The notes under the pieces: model-generated
What the model saw: only the letters and a program-made list of their open reading frames with translations
Told to the model about the DNA's origin: nothing
Database searches by the model: none
Origin: Actibacterium pelagium
GTDB taxonomy: Bacteria; Pseudomonadota; Alphaproteobacteria; Rhodobacterales; Rhodobacteraceae
Assembly (NCBI RefSeq): GCF_002285415.1
Contig: NZ_NSBU01000007.1
Location: forward strand, 126,501-190,500
Length of the DNA: 64,000 nt
Reading direction: 5' to 3'
Made by a program: the position numbers and the translations under genes
In this document: positions 55,184 to 63,646 of the stretch, piece by piece
Position numbering within the stretch: position 1 is the stretch's first letter
How the letters are laid out: every line of letters begins with the position of its first letter

Positions 55184-55840
55184 TCATTCAGCCGCGCTCT
55201 TGAGGGTTGCCATTAGGCTGTGGAATTTTTCCCCTTGGATCGCAACATGGCCACGAAGGGCGTTTGCGGCCTCTTCTGAGGCCCCATTTTCAAGCGCGTT
55301 CAGGATTGCTTCGTGTTCGGCCATCGACTGTTTCATGCGGCCCCGAAGTCTTAGCTGTTGGCGCCGGAACGGCTTCAGCCGCCGGTGCAACGAGCTGGCC
55401 TCTGACGCGAGGAAACTGTTTCCGGATTGCTGATAGATGATTCTGTGGAAACGCTCGTTCTCAATGTAATAGGTGTCCGGATCCAAGGCATTGATGGCGG
55501 CCTGACATTTGACGTTCGCATCGTGCAGGTCCTTCAGTGCCTCGTCTGAAATTCGCATTGCCGCAAGCCGCCCGCAAACGGCTTCGACCTCGGCCATCAC
55601 CTCGAACATCTCCATGAGTTCCACTGGCCCTGGCTGTCTGACAAAGGCGCCTCTGCGTGGGATCAGTTCAACCAGTCCGGAGCGGGCAAGCCTTTGTAAG
55701 GCTTCTCTTAAAGGGGTTCTTGAAACACCGAATTTCTCGGCAAGGCGCACCTCGTCCAAGCGCGCGCCATCAGGAAATGTTCCGTCAAAAATGCGCTCTT
55801 CGAGCTCTTCGGCAATAATATCTGCGCGTCGTCGTTCCAT
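55184..55840 (-). CDS. GntR/FadR-type regulator, MatR-like
   Basis: A 218-residue regulator with an N-terminal winged helix (LDEVRLAEKFGVSRTPLREAL, recognition helix about residues 35-50) and a C-terminal FCD ligand domain (histidines in NERFHRI and AEHEAIL). It is divergent from the malonate TRAP operon, and a MatR-type palindrome lies in the shared 138-bp gap, so it is probably the malonate-responsive repressor of the operon. Confidence 0.88.
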   Translation of the reverse strand: MERRRADIIAEELEERIFDGTFPDGARLDEVRLAEKFGVSRTPLREALQRLARSGLVELIPRRGAFVRQPGPVELMEMFEVMAEVEAVCGRLAAMRISDEALKDLHDANVKCQAAINALDPDTYYIENERFHRIIYQQSGNSFLASEASSLHRRLKPFRRQQLRLRGRMKQSMAEHEAILNALENGASEEAANALRGHVAIQGEKFHSLMATLKSAAE

Positions 55841-55884
55841 TCTTTTGTATTAATATTCTCCAATTAAAAATTCAAGAATTCGAT

Positions 55885-55898
55885 TTTTGTATACAAGA
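55885..55898. promoter_or_regulatory. Predicted MatR-type operator
   Basis: TTTTGTATACAAGA, with the perfect palindrome TTGTATACAA at 55887-55896. It matches the Rhizobium MatR box I recall (TCTTGTA and TACACGA half-sites) at 12 of 14 positions. It sits between the GntR gene and dctP, just upstream of the putative -35. Confidence 0.65.
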
Positions 55899-55901
55899 AT
55901 A

Positions 55902-55932
55902 TTGACTTAAAAAAACAAAATATGCCTATTCT
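55902..55932 (+). promoter_or_regulatory. Possible promoter of the malonate TRAP operon
   Basis: TTGACT (55902-55907) and TATTCT (55927-55932) with a 19-bp A-rich spacer, 46 bp before the dctP ATG and just right of the operator. The spacing is longer than ideal, so this is tentative. Confidence 0.35.
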
Positions 55933-55978
55933 AAGGGCGCCCCCGGATGTGCCGGGTTGGATTCGTTGGGAGGAAAAA

Positions 55979-56965
55979 ATGAAATCCATGCTTAAAACAG
56001 CAGTTGCCGCTTTGGCTCTTGCCTCTGCAGGTTCTGTCGCTACTGCCACGGAACTGCGTCTTTCGCACCAGTGGTCGAACAAAGATATCCGCCATCAGGT
56101 TGCCCAGATTGTGGCCGATGAGGTCGCGGCCGCCGATGTCGATCTGGACATCAAGATCTTTGGTTCGAAATCTCTGTTCAAACCGCGCGAGCAGTATAAG
56201 CCGCTGAGCCGCGGTCAGCTGGATATGACTGTTCTGCCGCTGTCCTATGCCGGTGGTCAGCAGCCTGCCTATAACCTGACCCTGATGCCCGGTCTGGTGA
56301 AAAACCACGACCACGCGGCACGTCTGTCGAACTCTCCCTTCATGGAGGCGCTTGAGGCCAAGATGGCCGAAGACGACGTGATGGTTCTGGTTCACGGCTA
56401 TCTGGCCGGTGGTTTTGTCGGCAAGGACAAGTGCATCACCAAGCCGGAAGATGTGAAAGGTCTGCAAACTCGCGCCGCGGGTAAGTCGTTTGAGCAGATG
56501 CTTGCAGGTGCAGGCGCCTCGATCGCGTCGATGGCATCGTCCGAGATCTATAACGCCATTCAGACCGGTGTTCTGCAGGCCGCAAATACCTCGTCGTCGT
56601 CTTTCGTCAGCTACCGCATCTATGAGCAGGTCAGCTGCTATACCCCTGCGGGCGATGTTGCTTTGTGGTTCATGTATCAGCCGCTGCTGATGAACAAGAG
56701 TGCCTTCGAAGGTCTGAACGAAGCGCAGCAGACCGCGCTGCTTGAAGCCTCGGCCAAAGCAGAGGCCTACTATCTGGAAGAGGCCAAGAAGCAAGACGCG
56801 GCCTCTGCCAAAGTCTTTGCCGAAGCTGGTGTAGAACTCGCCGAGATGTCCGCCGAGGACTTCGAAGCCTGGCGTACGCTGGCGATGGACACATCCTACA
56901 AGGCATTCGTTGAAGAAGTGAAAGACGGGCAGGAACTGCTTGATCTGGCGCTGGCCGTCGAATGA
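55979..56965 (+). CDS. dctP: TRAP transporter substrate-binding protein (predicted malonate)
   Basis: A 328-residue periplasmic receptor with a Sec signal (about 1-23) and DctP fold: ELRLSHQWSNKDIRHQ, LSRGQLDMTVLP and GLQTRAAGKSFEQML. Arginine R in QTRAAG fits the conserved carboxylate-binding position. GGGAGGA precedes the ATG at 55979. It is the first gene of the dctPQM-malonyl-CoA decarboxylase-matB operon; the malonate assignment comes from the neighbours and corresponds to MatP of Sinorhizobium. Confidence 0.88.
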   Translation: MKSMLKTAVAALALASAGSVATATELRLSHQWSNKDIRHQVAQIVADEVAAADVDLDIKIFGSKSLFKPREQYKPLSRGQLDMTVLPLSYAGGQQPAYNLTLMPGLVKNHDHAARLSNSPFMEALEAKMAEDDVMVLVHGYLAGGFVGKDKCITKPEDVKGLQTRAAGKSFEQMLAGAGASIASMASSEIYNAIQTGVLQAANTSSSSFVSYRIYEQVSCYTPAGDVALWFMYQPLLMNKSAFEGLNEAQQTALLEASAKAEAYYLEEAKKQDAASAKVFAEAGVELAEMSAEDFEAWRTLAMDTSYKAFVEEVKDGQELLDLALAVE

Positions 56966-57032
56966 TCTCTGCGTGGGCGGTTTACAAAACCGCCCACCAC
57001 CCCCCTCTGCTCTAACACTACAGGAGGCGCAA

Positions 57033-57575
57033 TTGGCCGGTCATAGCTCTGCCGTTGCTTCCCACACAGGGAACAATCCCTTTCTTCGCGCGGTAGCCGC
57101 AATATCGACATTGGCGGGCTGGTGCTCTGCCGGGATGATCGTCGCCGCAGTCGCCATCACTTGCCAGATGATTGTTGTACGCTTTGTCCTGAACGGTTCG
57201 ACCGTTTGGCAGACAGAGGCCGTTATCTATCTGGTCATCGCAGCCACTCTGGTGGGGCTGCCATATGTTCAGCGCCTTCGCGGGCACGTCAACGTTGACC
57301 TGATCCCGCTTTCGCTGCCCGCAAAACCCCGTTTCTTCATGGCGATCCTGACCTCTGTCCTGTCGATCGCCATCGTCGCGGTCATGCTTTTCTACGGATA
57401 CGAATACTGGCACTTCGCCTGGGATCGCGGCTGGCGTTCCGACACAGTCTGGGGTGTTCGCCTTTGGATTCCCTATCTGGCGCTGCCCATAGGCTTTGGC
57501 CTTTTGCTTTTGCAGCTGATCGCTGACCTCGTGGCCGTTTTGATCGGCGTCGATAAACCCTTTGGATTGGAATAA
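57033..57575 (+). CDS. dctQ: TRAP transporter small membrane subunit
   Basis: A 180-residue protein with four membrane helices (MIVAAVAITCQMIVV is the first), the DctQ arrangement. It partners DctM. The start is a TTG at 57033, with GGAGG 5 nt upstream; the upstream ATG in the same frame lies inside dctP and has no site. dctM follows after 5 bp. Confidence 0.85.
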   Translation: MAGHSSAVASHTGNNPFLRAVAAISTLAGWCSAGMIVAAVAITCQMIVVRFVLNGSTVWQTEAVIYLVIAATLVGLPYVQRLRGHVNVDLIPLSLPAKPRFFMAILTSVLSIAIVAVMLFYGYEYWHFAWDRGWRSDTVWGVRLWIPYLALPIGFGLLLLQLIADLVAVLIGVDKPFGLE

Positions 57576-57580
57576 CGACG

Positions 57581-58897
57581 ATGGATCCACTCGTTCTTGG
57601 TGGGATCGTGGCGATTGCCACCATCCTTGTGCTTTTCTCTGGCGTATCGGTCGCCATCGGCCTGCTGATCGTGTCGGCCGGTTTCCTGATCATCTTTGAT
57701 GGCCCCCGCTCGCTAGAGCTGATGCCAGAGATCCTGTTCGGCAAGCTCGATAACTTTGCGCTGCTGTCGATCCCGATGTTCATCATCATGGGGGCCTCTA
57801 TCGCCTCTACCCGCGCCGGGGCCGACCTTTACGAGGCCTTGGAGCGCTGGCTGACCCGCGTTCCCGGTGGTCTGGTTGTGTCAAACCTTGGTGCCTGTGC
57901 GCTGTTCGCCGCGATGTCTGGCTCTTCGCCGGCAACCTGTGCGGCCATCGGCAAAATGGGCATCCCAGAGATGCGCAAGCGTGGCTATCCTGATGGCGTG
58001 GCCGCAGGGTCAATCGCTGCCGGTGGGACACTTGGCATTCTGATCCCGCCCTCGGTCACGATGATCGTCTATGGCATCGCCACAGAAACCTCTATCGGCC
58101 GCCTGTTTCTGGCCGGGGTCATCCCGGGCCTGCTGCTGGTTGGCCTGTTCATGGCGTGGTCGCTGTATTCCACATGGAAATCCGGTGATGCTGCCCGCTT
58201 GGGTTCGGGCAGCTACACTTGGGCCGAACGGTTCGAGATCCTGCCGCGCGTTCTGCCGTTCCTCGCCATCATTCTGGGTGTTCTCTATGCCATGTATGGC
58301 GGCATTGCCACGCCATCGGAAACCGCTGCTGTCGGTGCCCTGATGTGCCTGCTGATCGCCATGATCATCTACAAGCTGTGGCACCCAAGCGCGATCTGGA
58401 ACGTGCTTCGCGACAGCACCAAGGAATCGGTGATGATCCTGTTCATCATCGCGGCCGCCGGTGTGTTCTCTTACATGCTGTCGTCGCTGTTCATCACCCA
58501 GTCGATTGCCGAATGGATCGGCACGCTGGATGTGAACCGTTGGGTGCTGATGGGGGCGATCAATGTCTTCCTGCTGATTGCCGGCTTCTTCCTGCCGCCG
58601 GTTGCAGTGATCCTGATGGCGGCTCCGATCTTGTTGCCGATCATCACGACTGCTGGCTTTGACCCGATCTGGTTTGCAGTCGTGCTGACGATCAACATGG
58701 AAATCGGCCTGATCTCACCGCCCGTTGGATTGAACCTTTACGTGATCAACGGCATCGCGCCCGATATCTCGTTGAAGACAATCCTGACCGGTTCGCTGCC
58801 CTTCGTGGCCTGCATGGTGCTGGCAATCATCCTGCTGTGCCTGTTCCCGGGGCTTGCTACATGGCTGCCCAACGTGATCATGGGCGTGGCGGTATGA
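57581..58897 (+). CDS. dctM: TRAP transporter large membrane subunit
   Basis: A 438-residue polytopic permease with about 12-13 helices: the SVAIGLLIVSAGFLIIFDG start, the SGSSPATCAAIGKMGIPEM loop and GTLGILIPPS, all typical of DctM of the Na+-coupled TRAP family. It carries the substrate across the inner membrane with the DctP receptor. The next gene starts at ATGA inside its stop. Confidence 0.93.
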   Translation: MDPLVLGGIVAIATILVLFSGVSVAIGLLIVSAGFLIIFDGPRSLELMPEILFGKLDNFALLSIPMFIIMGASIASTRAGADLYEALERWLTRVPGGLVVSNLGACALFAAMSGSSPATCAAIGKMGIPEMRKRGYPDGVAAGSIAAGGTLGILIPPSVTMIVYGIATETSIGRLFLAGVIPGLLLVGLFMAWSLYSTWKSGDAARLGSGSYTWAERFEILPRVLPFLAIILGVLYAMYGGIATPSETAAVGALMCLLIAMIIYKLWHPSAIWNVLRDSTKESVMILFIIAAAGVFSYMLSSLFITQSIAEWIGTLDVNRWVLMGAINVFLLIAGFFLPPVAVILMAAPILLPIITTAGFDPIWFAVVLTINMEIGLISPPVGLNLYVINGIAPDISLKTILTGSLPFVACMVLAIILLCLFPGLATWLPNVIMGVAV

Positions 58898-60153
58898 CCC
58901 TGCTTGCCGATCTTCTCAACACGGTGTTCGAGCGGCGTCATCGCCGCGAGACACCGGCGGCGGCCGAGGACGGCCGCCCGCTGACCGAGCTTGCCAGAGC
59001 CTTGGTGGGGTCGGCAGGTGAAACCTCGGGGCTGGCATTGGCGCGGGAAATTCTGACCCGGTTTGCCGCGCTGGACGATGACGCGAAGCTTACCTTCTTT
59101 CACGACATCGCCGCCACGATGAATATCGACCCCGAGGCCGTGCGTACCACGCTGGACGAATACGAACGCAATCCGTCCAAAGAGAGCTATCGCGCCTTCA
59201 CAGTCGCGGCCGAACCCGCCCGGCAAGAGCTGATCCGCCGCTTGAACCGGGTTCCGGGCGCGACAGAGATCTTGGTGAATATGCGGGCCGACCTGCTGAG
59301 GCTGGGCCGTAACGAACCGGAACTTCAGGCGCTGGATCTGGATCTTCGCCACCTCTTTGCCAGCTGGTTCAATCGCGGCTTTCTGGTGCTGCGCCCCATC
59401 AGCTGGGAAAGCCCCGCGCATATTCTGGAAAAGATAATCGCCTACGAGGCCGTCCACGCCATCGACAGCTGGGACGATCTGCGCCGAAGACTTGAACCCG
59501 CAGATCGCCGTTGTTTTGCGTTCTTCCACCCGTCGATGCCGGATGAGCCTTTGATCTTTGTCGAGGTGGCTTTGACAAAGGGCATTCCCGGCTCTGTTCA
59601 GACCTTGCTGGCTGAAGACCGGGCAGCAATGCCTGCGGAAGAGGCCGATACAGCCGTGTTCTATTCGATTTCCAACTGTCAGGCCGGGCTGGCCAGCATT
59701 TCCTTCGGGAACTCGTTGATCAAACAGGTCGCAGCGGATCTGTCGTCCGAACTGTCGGGGCTAAACACCTTCGTCACCCTGTCACCCATTCCCGGTTTGA
59801 CCACTTGGTTGCAAAAGGAAGGCATAGATTGGGACGTTGATGCACCCGACGCGATGCGGGCACAGGCAGCCCACTACCTGCTGAACGCCAAATCGCGGGG
59901 CGGGCTTCCCTTTGATCCTGTCGCCCGGTTCCACTTGGGCAACGGAGCCATCGTCCATGCGGTTCACGCCGATGCCGACATCTCTGACAAGGGGCGCGCC
60001 CAGTCAGGCGGCACGATGGTGAACTATCTCTACGACCTCTCGAAGGTCGCCCAAAACCACGAAAATTTCGCGAATACGCGCCAGATTGTCGCCTCTACCG
60101 AGGTCGAAGCATTGGCCAACTCATTCGACAAGACTCCGAAGCAAGAAAGGTAA
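58894..60153 (+). CDS. matA: Malonyl-CoA decarboxylase
   Basis: A 419-residue MCD enzyme that decarboxylates malonyl-CoA to acetyl-CoA. Recognisable blocks are LRPISWESPAHILEKIIAYE, the AISNCQ-like YSISNCQAGLASISFGNSLI, and the GNGAIVHAVHADAD C-terminal region with the catalytic histidine. Cytoplasmic. The ATGA overlap with dctM indicates coupling. matB follows after 4 bp. Confidence 0.92.
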   Translation: MTLLADLLNTVFERRHRRETPAAAEDGRPLTELARALVGSAGETSGLALAREILTRFAALDDDAKLTFFHDIAATMNIDPEAVRTTLDEYERNPSKESYRAFTVAAEPARQELIRRLNRVPGATEILVNMRADLLRLGRNEPELQALDLDLRHLFASWFNRGFLVLRPISWESPAHILEKIIAYEAVHAIDSWDDLRRRLEPADRRCFAFFHPSMPDEPLIFVEVALTKGIPGSVQTLLAEDRAAMPAEEADTAVFYSISNCQAGLASISFGNSLIKQVAADLSSELSGLNTFVTLSPIPGLTTWLQKEGIDWDVDAPDAMRAQAAHYLLNAKSRGGLPFDPVARFHLGNGAIVHAVHADADISDKGRAQSGGTMVNYLYDLSKVAQNHENFANTRQIVASTEVEALANSFDKTPKQER

Positions 60154-60157
60154 CTCC

Positions 60158-61672
60158 ATGGCAAACCCGCTCTACGATGGTCTGTTCGGTGTTCATACCG
60201 GAAAAACTACCCCGTTTATGCACCTCCTCAACGGAGAGGTGATTACCCATCAGGATTTCCTGTCTACGGCTTCGCAGATCGCCAATGTCACGGTTCAGCT
60301 TGGGCTGAAGCCCGGGGACCGCGTGGCCGCGCAGGTCGAAAAGTCTCCCGAAGCGCTTGCGCTTTACGCTGCCTGCGCTCAGGCAGGTCTTGTCTTCCTG
60401 CCGCTGAACACAGCCTACACAGTCGATGAGCTAAGCTATTTCATCGAAAACAGCGGTGCGTCCCTGATCGTATGTGATGGGAAGAACGAAGAAAAACTTA
60501 GCCAGCTTGGCAGTGAACTTGGAGCGCGCGTTGAAACATTGAACGCAGACGGAAGTGGCTCTTTGATGGATCAGGCGCGCGACATGCCTTCCACCTTTGC
60601 CACCGTTGACCGGGAGAAGGACGATCTGGCCGCCTTCCTGTACACTTCGGGCACCACGGGACGCTCCAAGGGGGCCATGCTGACCCAGGACAACCTTTTG
60701 TCGAATGCCAACACCCTTGTGGACGAGTGGCGCTTTACGGCAGACGATGTCCTGATCCATGCCCTGCCGATCTTCCATACCCACGGTCTGTTTGTGGCGA
60801 CGAACGTCATTTTGACATCGGGCAGCAGCATGATCTTCATGCCGAAATTCGATGTCGATGCAATCATCGCCCGGATGCCGGAAGCAACCGCCTTGATGGG
60901 GGTTCCAACCTTCTACACCCGTCTGCTTGGAGACGCGCGTTTCACGAAGGACCTGACCGCCCACATGCGCCTGTTCGTATCCGGTTCGGCCCCGCTTTTG
61001 GCCGAAACCCACGTGCAGTTCGAAGAGCGCACCGGCCATCGCATCCTAGAGCGTTACGGCATGACCGAAACCAACATGAACACGTCGAACCCCTATGAAG
61101 GGGAACGCCGTGCGGGCACCGTCGGTTTCCCCCTGCCGGGCGTAGAGCTGAAGATCACGAACCCCGAAACCGGAGAGACCCTTCCAGACGGTGACGTGGG
61201 CCAGATTGAAGTGCGTGGTCCGAATGTTTTCAAAGGCTACTGGAAGATGCCTGAAAAAACCGCCGCCGAACTGCGCGAGGATGGGTTCTTCATTACCGGG
61301 GATCTGGGGCGCATCGACGAAGACGGCTATGTCCACATCGTTGGTCGCAACAAGGACCTGATCATTTCGGGGGGCTACAACATTTACCCCAAAGAGATCG
61401 AGTTGGTGCTGGATGACCAACCCGGCGTTCTGGAAAGCGCCGTGATCGGTGTCCCGCACCCGGACTTTGGCGAGACCGTCTTGGGGGTGGTTGTTCCGGA
61501 AAACGGTGCCTCACCGAATCTAAGCGCGATGATGGACGCTGTGTGCAAGTCTCTTGCCCGGTTCAAACACCCGCGCGAACTGGTCGTTCTGGACGAGCTG
61601 CCCCGGAACACCATGGGCAAAGTTCAGAAAAACATTCTGCGCGACCAATACCAAGGGATGTTCACCTCTTGA
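60158..61672 (+). CDS. matB: Malonyl-CoA synthetase
   Basis: A 504-residue ANL-superfamily ligase that makes malonyl-CoA from malonate, ATP and CoA. It has the P-loop LYTSGTTGRSKGAML, ERYGMTETNMNTSNP, and the C-terminal catalytic lysine in ELPRNTMGKVQKN. The N-terminus (NPLYDGLFGVH) is like known MatB. The ATG at 60158 follows AAGGTAA. With the decarboxylase it turns imported malonate into acetyl-CoA. Confidence 0.93.
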   Translation: MANPLYDGLFGVHTGKTTPFMHLLNGEVITHQDFLSTASQIANVTVQLGLKPGDRVAAQVEKSPEALALYAACAQAGLVFLPLNTAYTVDELSYFIENSGASLIVCDGKNEEKLSQLGSELGARVETLNADGSGSLMDQARDMPSTFATVDREKDDLAAFLYTSGTTGRSKGAMLTQDNLLSNANTLVDEWRFTADDVLIHALPIFHTHGLFVATNVILTSGSSMIFMPKFDVDAIIARMPEATALMGVPTFYTRLLGDARFTKDLTAHMRLFVSGSAPLLAETHVQFEERTGHRILERYGMTETNMNTSNPYEGERRAGTVGFPLPGVELKITNPETGETLPDGDVGQIEVRGPNVFKGYWKMPEKTAAELREDGFFITGDLGRIDEDGYVHIVGRNKDLIISGGYNIYPKEIELVLDDQPGVLESAVIGVPHPDFGETVLGVVVPENGASPNLSAMMDAVCKSLARFKHPRELVVLDELPRNTMGKVQKNILRDQYQGMFTS

Positions 61673-62180
61673 ACACCGCTACTGACCGATGGGCGTGTTC
61701 TACTTTCATGCCCATCGCCAAATCTTCTGGTAGTTCGGGAGCTTATGAAAATGCTCTTGTGCCTGTTCCTTTCGAAGCAGGGTGAGATACTCAAGGGGCT
61801 CTTGAAATCGCCAACGCCATCCGAGCGCCGGGTGAGAAAACTACCTCCCCGCAAATACCTAAATTAGATTTCACAATACGCCCGTGAAATTCTACCAAGG
61901 GACCCTCTGGAAATAGCGTGAAACCCCGTATCGGAAAAGCTCTGATCGCTTACTGACGTAGTCGTTAATTTCAAAAGCGGTCGTTGTCGAAGGCCATTCT
62001 TCCCGCACAATCCTTGACCCTGCGAACTCAAGCCAAAAAGGCTGCATTGTTATCGCAAGTTACCTACCCGGGATGCGGGAATTCTTCCTTGGCTGAACCT
62101 GTCAAATGTGTTTCGGCATGCGCAATGCGCGGTTCACGTAGCCCGTTTAACCCCCAACTGTCGAAAACTGGCCTTTGGGT

Positions 62181-62384
62181 CTACCGTAGAAAAGCTCTGC
62201 CTATCGTTTCTTCGGAAATGCCAAGTTTTGTTCGATACATCTTGGGTATTTGTATAATTTCAGAAGCGGCCGATTGAAGTTCTCCGCATCTTTCCTGCGG
62301 GAAGGCGTTTTCGCCTTTCTTTAATCCAGCCTTCCTTCGCTCCCTCTGCCCACGCAAAGATCTATAAGTGTCGTCGCCGAGATT
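62181..62384 (-). pseudogene. Possible remnant of a serine-recombinase C-terminus
   Basis: A 67-codon open stretch without a start, ending at 62181. It contains LRGQRERRKAGLKKGENAF, followed by SAASEIIQIPKMYRTKLGI and SEETIGRAFLR before the stop. This resembles the basic linker and terminal helix-turn-helix of resolvase/invertase recombinases (LGISxxTVYRAL). The match is short and by eye, so it is a hint of a decayed mobile element, no more. Confidence 0.3.
62301..62323 (+). terminator. Hairpin with short U-run
   Basis: AAGGCG (62302-62307), TTTT, CGCCTT (62312-62317) followed by TCTTTAA. Resembles a weak terminator on the + strand. It overlaps the recombinase-like remnant, so it may be fortuitous. 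Confidence 0.35.
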
Positions 62385-62425
62385 CTAGACAGCACTAGAA
62401 TCAGACTTGAGAGATTAAATAGCCT

Positions 62426-63442
62426 TCAATCTAGGGGCGCGTACAAGGTCTCCATTTTTTCAATACAATATCGAGCGATCATGCCAACCACGTCGACAGG
62501 CTTACCGAAGTCGGGGTATTGGTGAATCATCAAGCCGGGACCGGTGTTGATTTCAAGAATGACATAGTCATCTACATTCGTCGGATCAGAGTGATCGGGT
62601 GCAAAAATGTCCAGTCCGACGATATCTGCGCCCGGGATCAAGGTCGCAGCGCGCTCTGCAATTTTTTTTAACTCTGGAGCTGTACTTTCAGTAATGTTCT
62701 CGACATCTCCACCTGCAGCCACGCCGCCCTTAGAGTGAATCTGTATAGCTACGCCAGAGGGCAGTACACTGTCGAGAGAGTAGCCTTTGTCCGACAAGGA
62801 GGCGATCACATGGGAATTTAGTACAACCGGATACTTCTCTCGAGTCGAGTTGCATTCCGATCGGAAGGCATTCCTTTCTTCGACCAACCGAGAAATTGTT
62901 TTTACGCCATCACCGATCACTACTGGAGGTCGTTTCTTAACTACCGCAATACACTTCGCGTCCAGCACGAAGTATCGGGCTTCAATTCCAGAGATATGCT
63001 TTTCTACAATTATTTTTCTTCCCGAGACAGACTTAGCGGCTGACCAGGCTTCATCAAAGGTTTCCTCGCGAACATTTGTGGAAACTCCCCTTGCCTTATT
63101 TCCGTTCGAAGGCTTCACAACTGCCGGGCTATTTTCTTTTACCCACTCTAGTGCCTCTTTTTTTTGTTTTCGGGTAAATAACTTTCCCATCGGCACGCGG
63201 AGCCCAGCATCTCCGAGAAGTCGCTTAGTTAGTTCTTTGGAGCCGAACACGGGGCGAGCAACATAAGAGGTGAAGCTTGTCTTGAAGCCGCTCAAAAAGC
63301 AGAATTTTCCATTGTATTTCACATAAAGTATGGTTCCGTGGCGAGATACTTCGCACCCCAATTTCTCAAATTCTTTTTGAATTAATGTGGTGCCTGTGGA
63401 CAGGCTGTCTGGATGGTAGCGATTTCTTTGGTCTTCTTTCAT
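62426..63442 (-). CDS. Orphan ATP-grasp ligase (cyanophycin-synthetase / GshF-type)
   Basis: A 338-residue protein whose last ~250 residues form an ATP-grasp domain: PMGKLFTRKQKKEALEWVKE, nucleotide-binding VVKPSNGNKARGVSTNV, the EKHISGIEARYFVLDAK block, VVKKRPPVVIGDGVKTI, and the Mg-binding GLDIFAP and ILEINTGPGLMIHQYP. This layout is that of cyanophycin synthetases, GshF-type glutathione synthetases and related amide ligases, but no partner domain or precursor gene is visible. The N-terminal ~70 residues are unfamiliar. Codon use is AT-richer than the surroundings, suggesting recent transfer. The ATG at 63442 is preferred to a TTG at 63508. Substrate unknown. Confidence 0.75.
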   Translation of the reverse strand: MKEDQRNRYHPDSLSTGTTLIQKEFEKLGCEVSRHGTILYVKYNGKFCFLSGFKTSFTSYVARPVFGSKELTKRLLGDAGLRVPMGKLFTRKQKKEALEWVKENSPAVVKPSNGNKARGVSTNVREETFDEAWSAAKSVSGRKIIVEKHISGIEARYFVLDAKCIAVVKKRPPVVIGDGVKTISRLVEERNAFRSECNSTREKYPVVLNSHVIASLSDKGYSLDSVLPSGVAIQIHSKGGVAAGGDVENITESTAPELKKIAERAATLIPGADIVGLDIFAPDHSDPTNVDDYVILEINTGPGLMIHQYPDFGKPVDVVGMIARYCIEKMETLYAPLD

Positions 63443-63646
63443 TTCGGTTTCTTTGGTTCGAGCAGACAGGGGATATTGCCGTTCTGGCTTATTTGCATTC
63501 TCGAGCAATGGGCTGGCATAGCAACCCTATTTCTTAAATAGGATTGTTTGGGTAAGTTGTCAGTGATGGCCAGCATAGCTTCGCGGTAGGCTGCTCTCCG
63601 TAGTGATGAATGCCGCGATAGAAAAATTGTTAACGAGCTTGGGGAC

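Larger units (their letters stand above)
61673..62425. other. AT-rich gap of about 750 bp with decayed sequence
   Basis: No credible intact gene is seen. A hairpin GATGGGCGTG/CATGCCCATC (61689-61716 region) lies after matB without a U-run. An open minus-strand stretch at about 61795-61950 reads protein-like (GFTLFPEGPLVEFHGRIVKS) but lacks a start and is unassigned. A resolvase-like tail is described separately. Base composition is clearly less GC-rich than the genes to the left. Confidence 0.5.

Noticed and set aside
61984-62277. 97-codon plus-strand frame before the ATP-grasp gene, considered as a precursor peptide
   Set aside because: TTG start without ribosome-binding site, no leader-core pattern, and it overlaps a recombinase-like remnant on the other strand.
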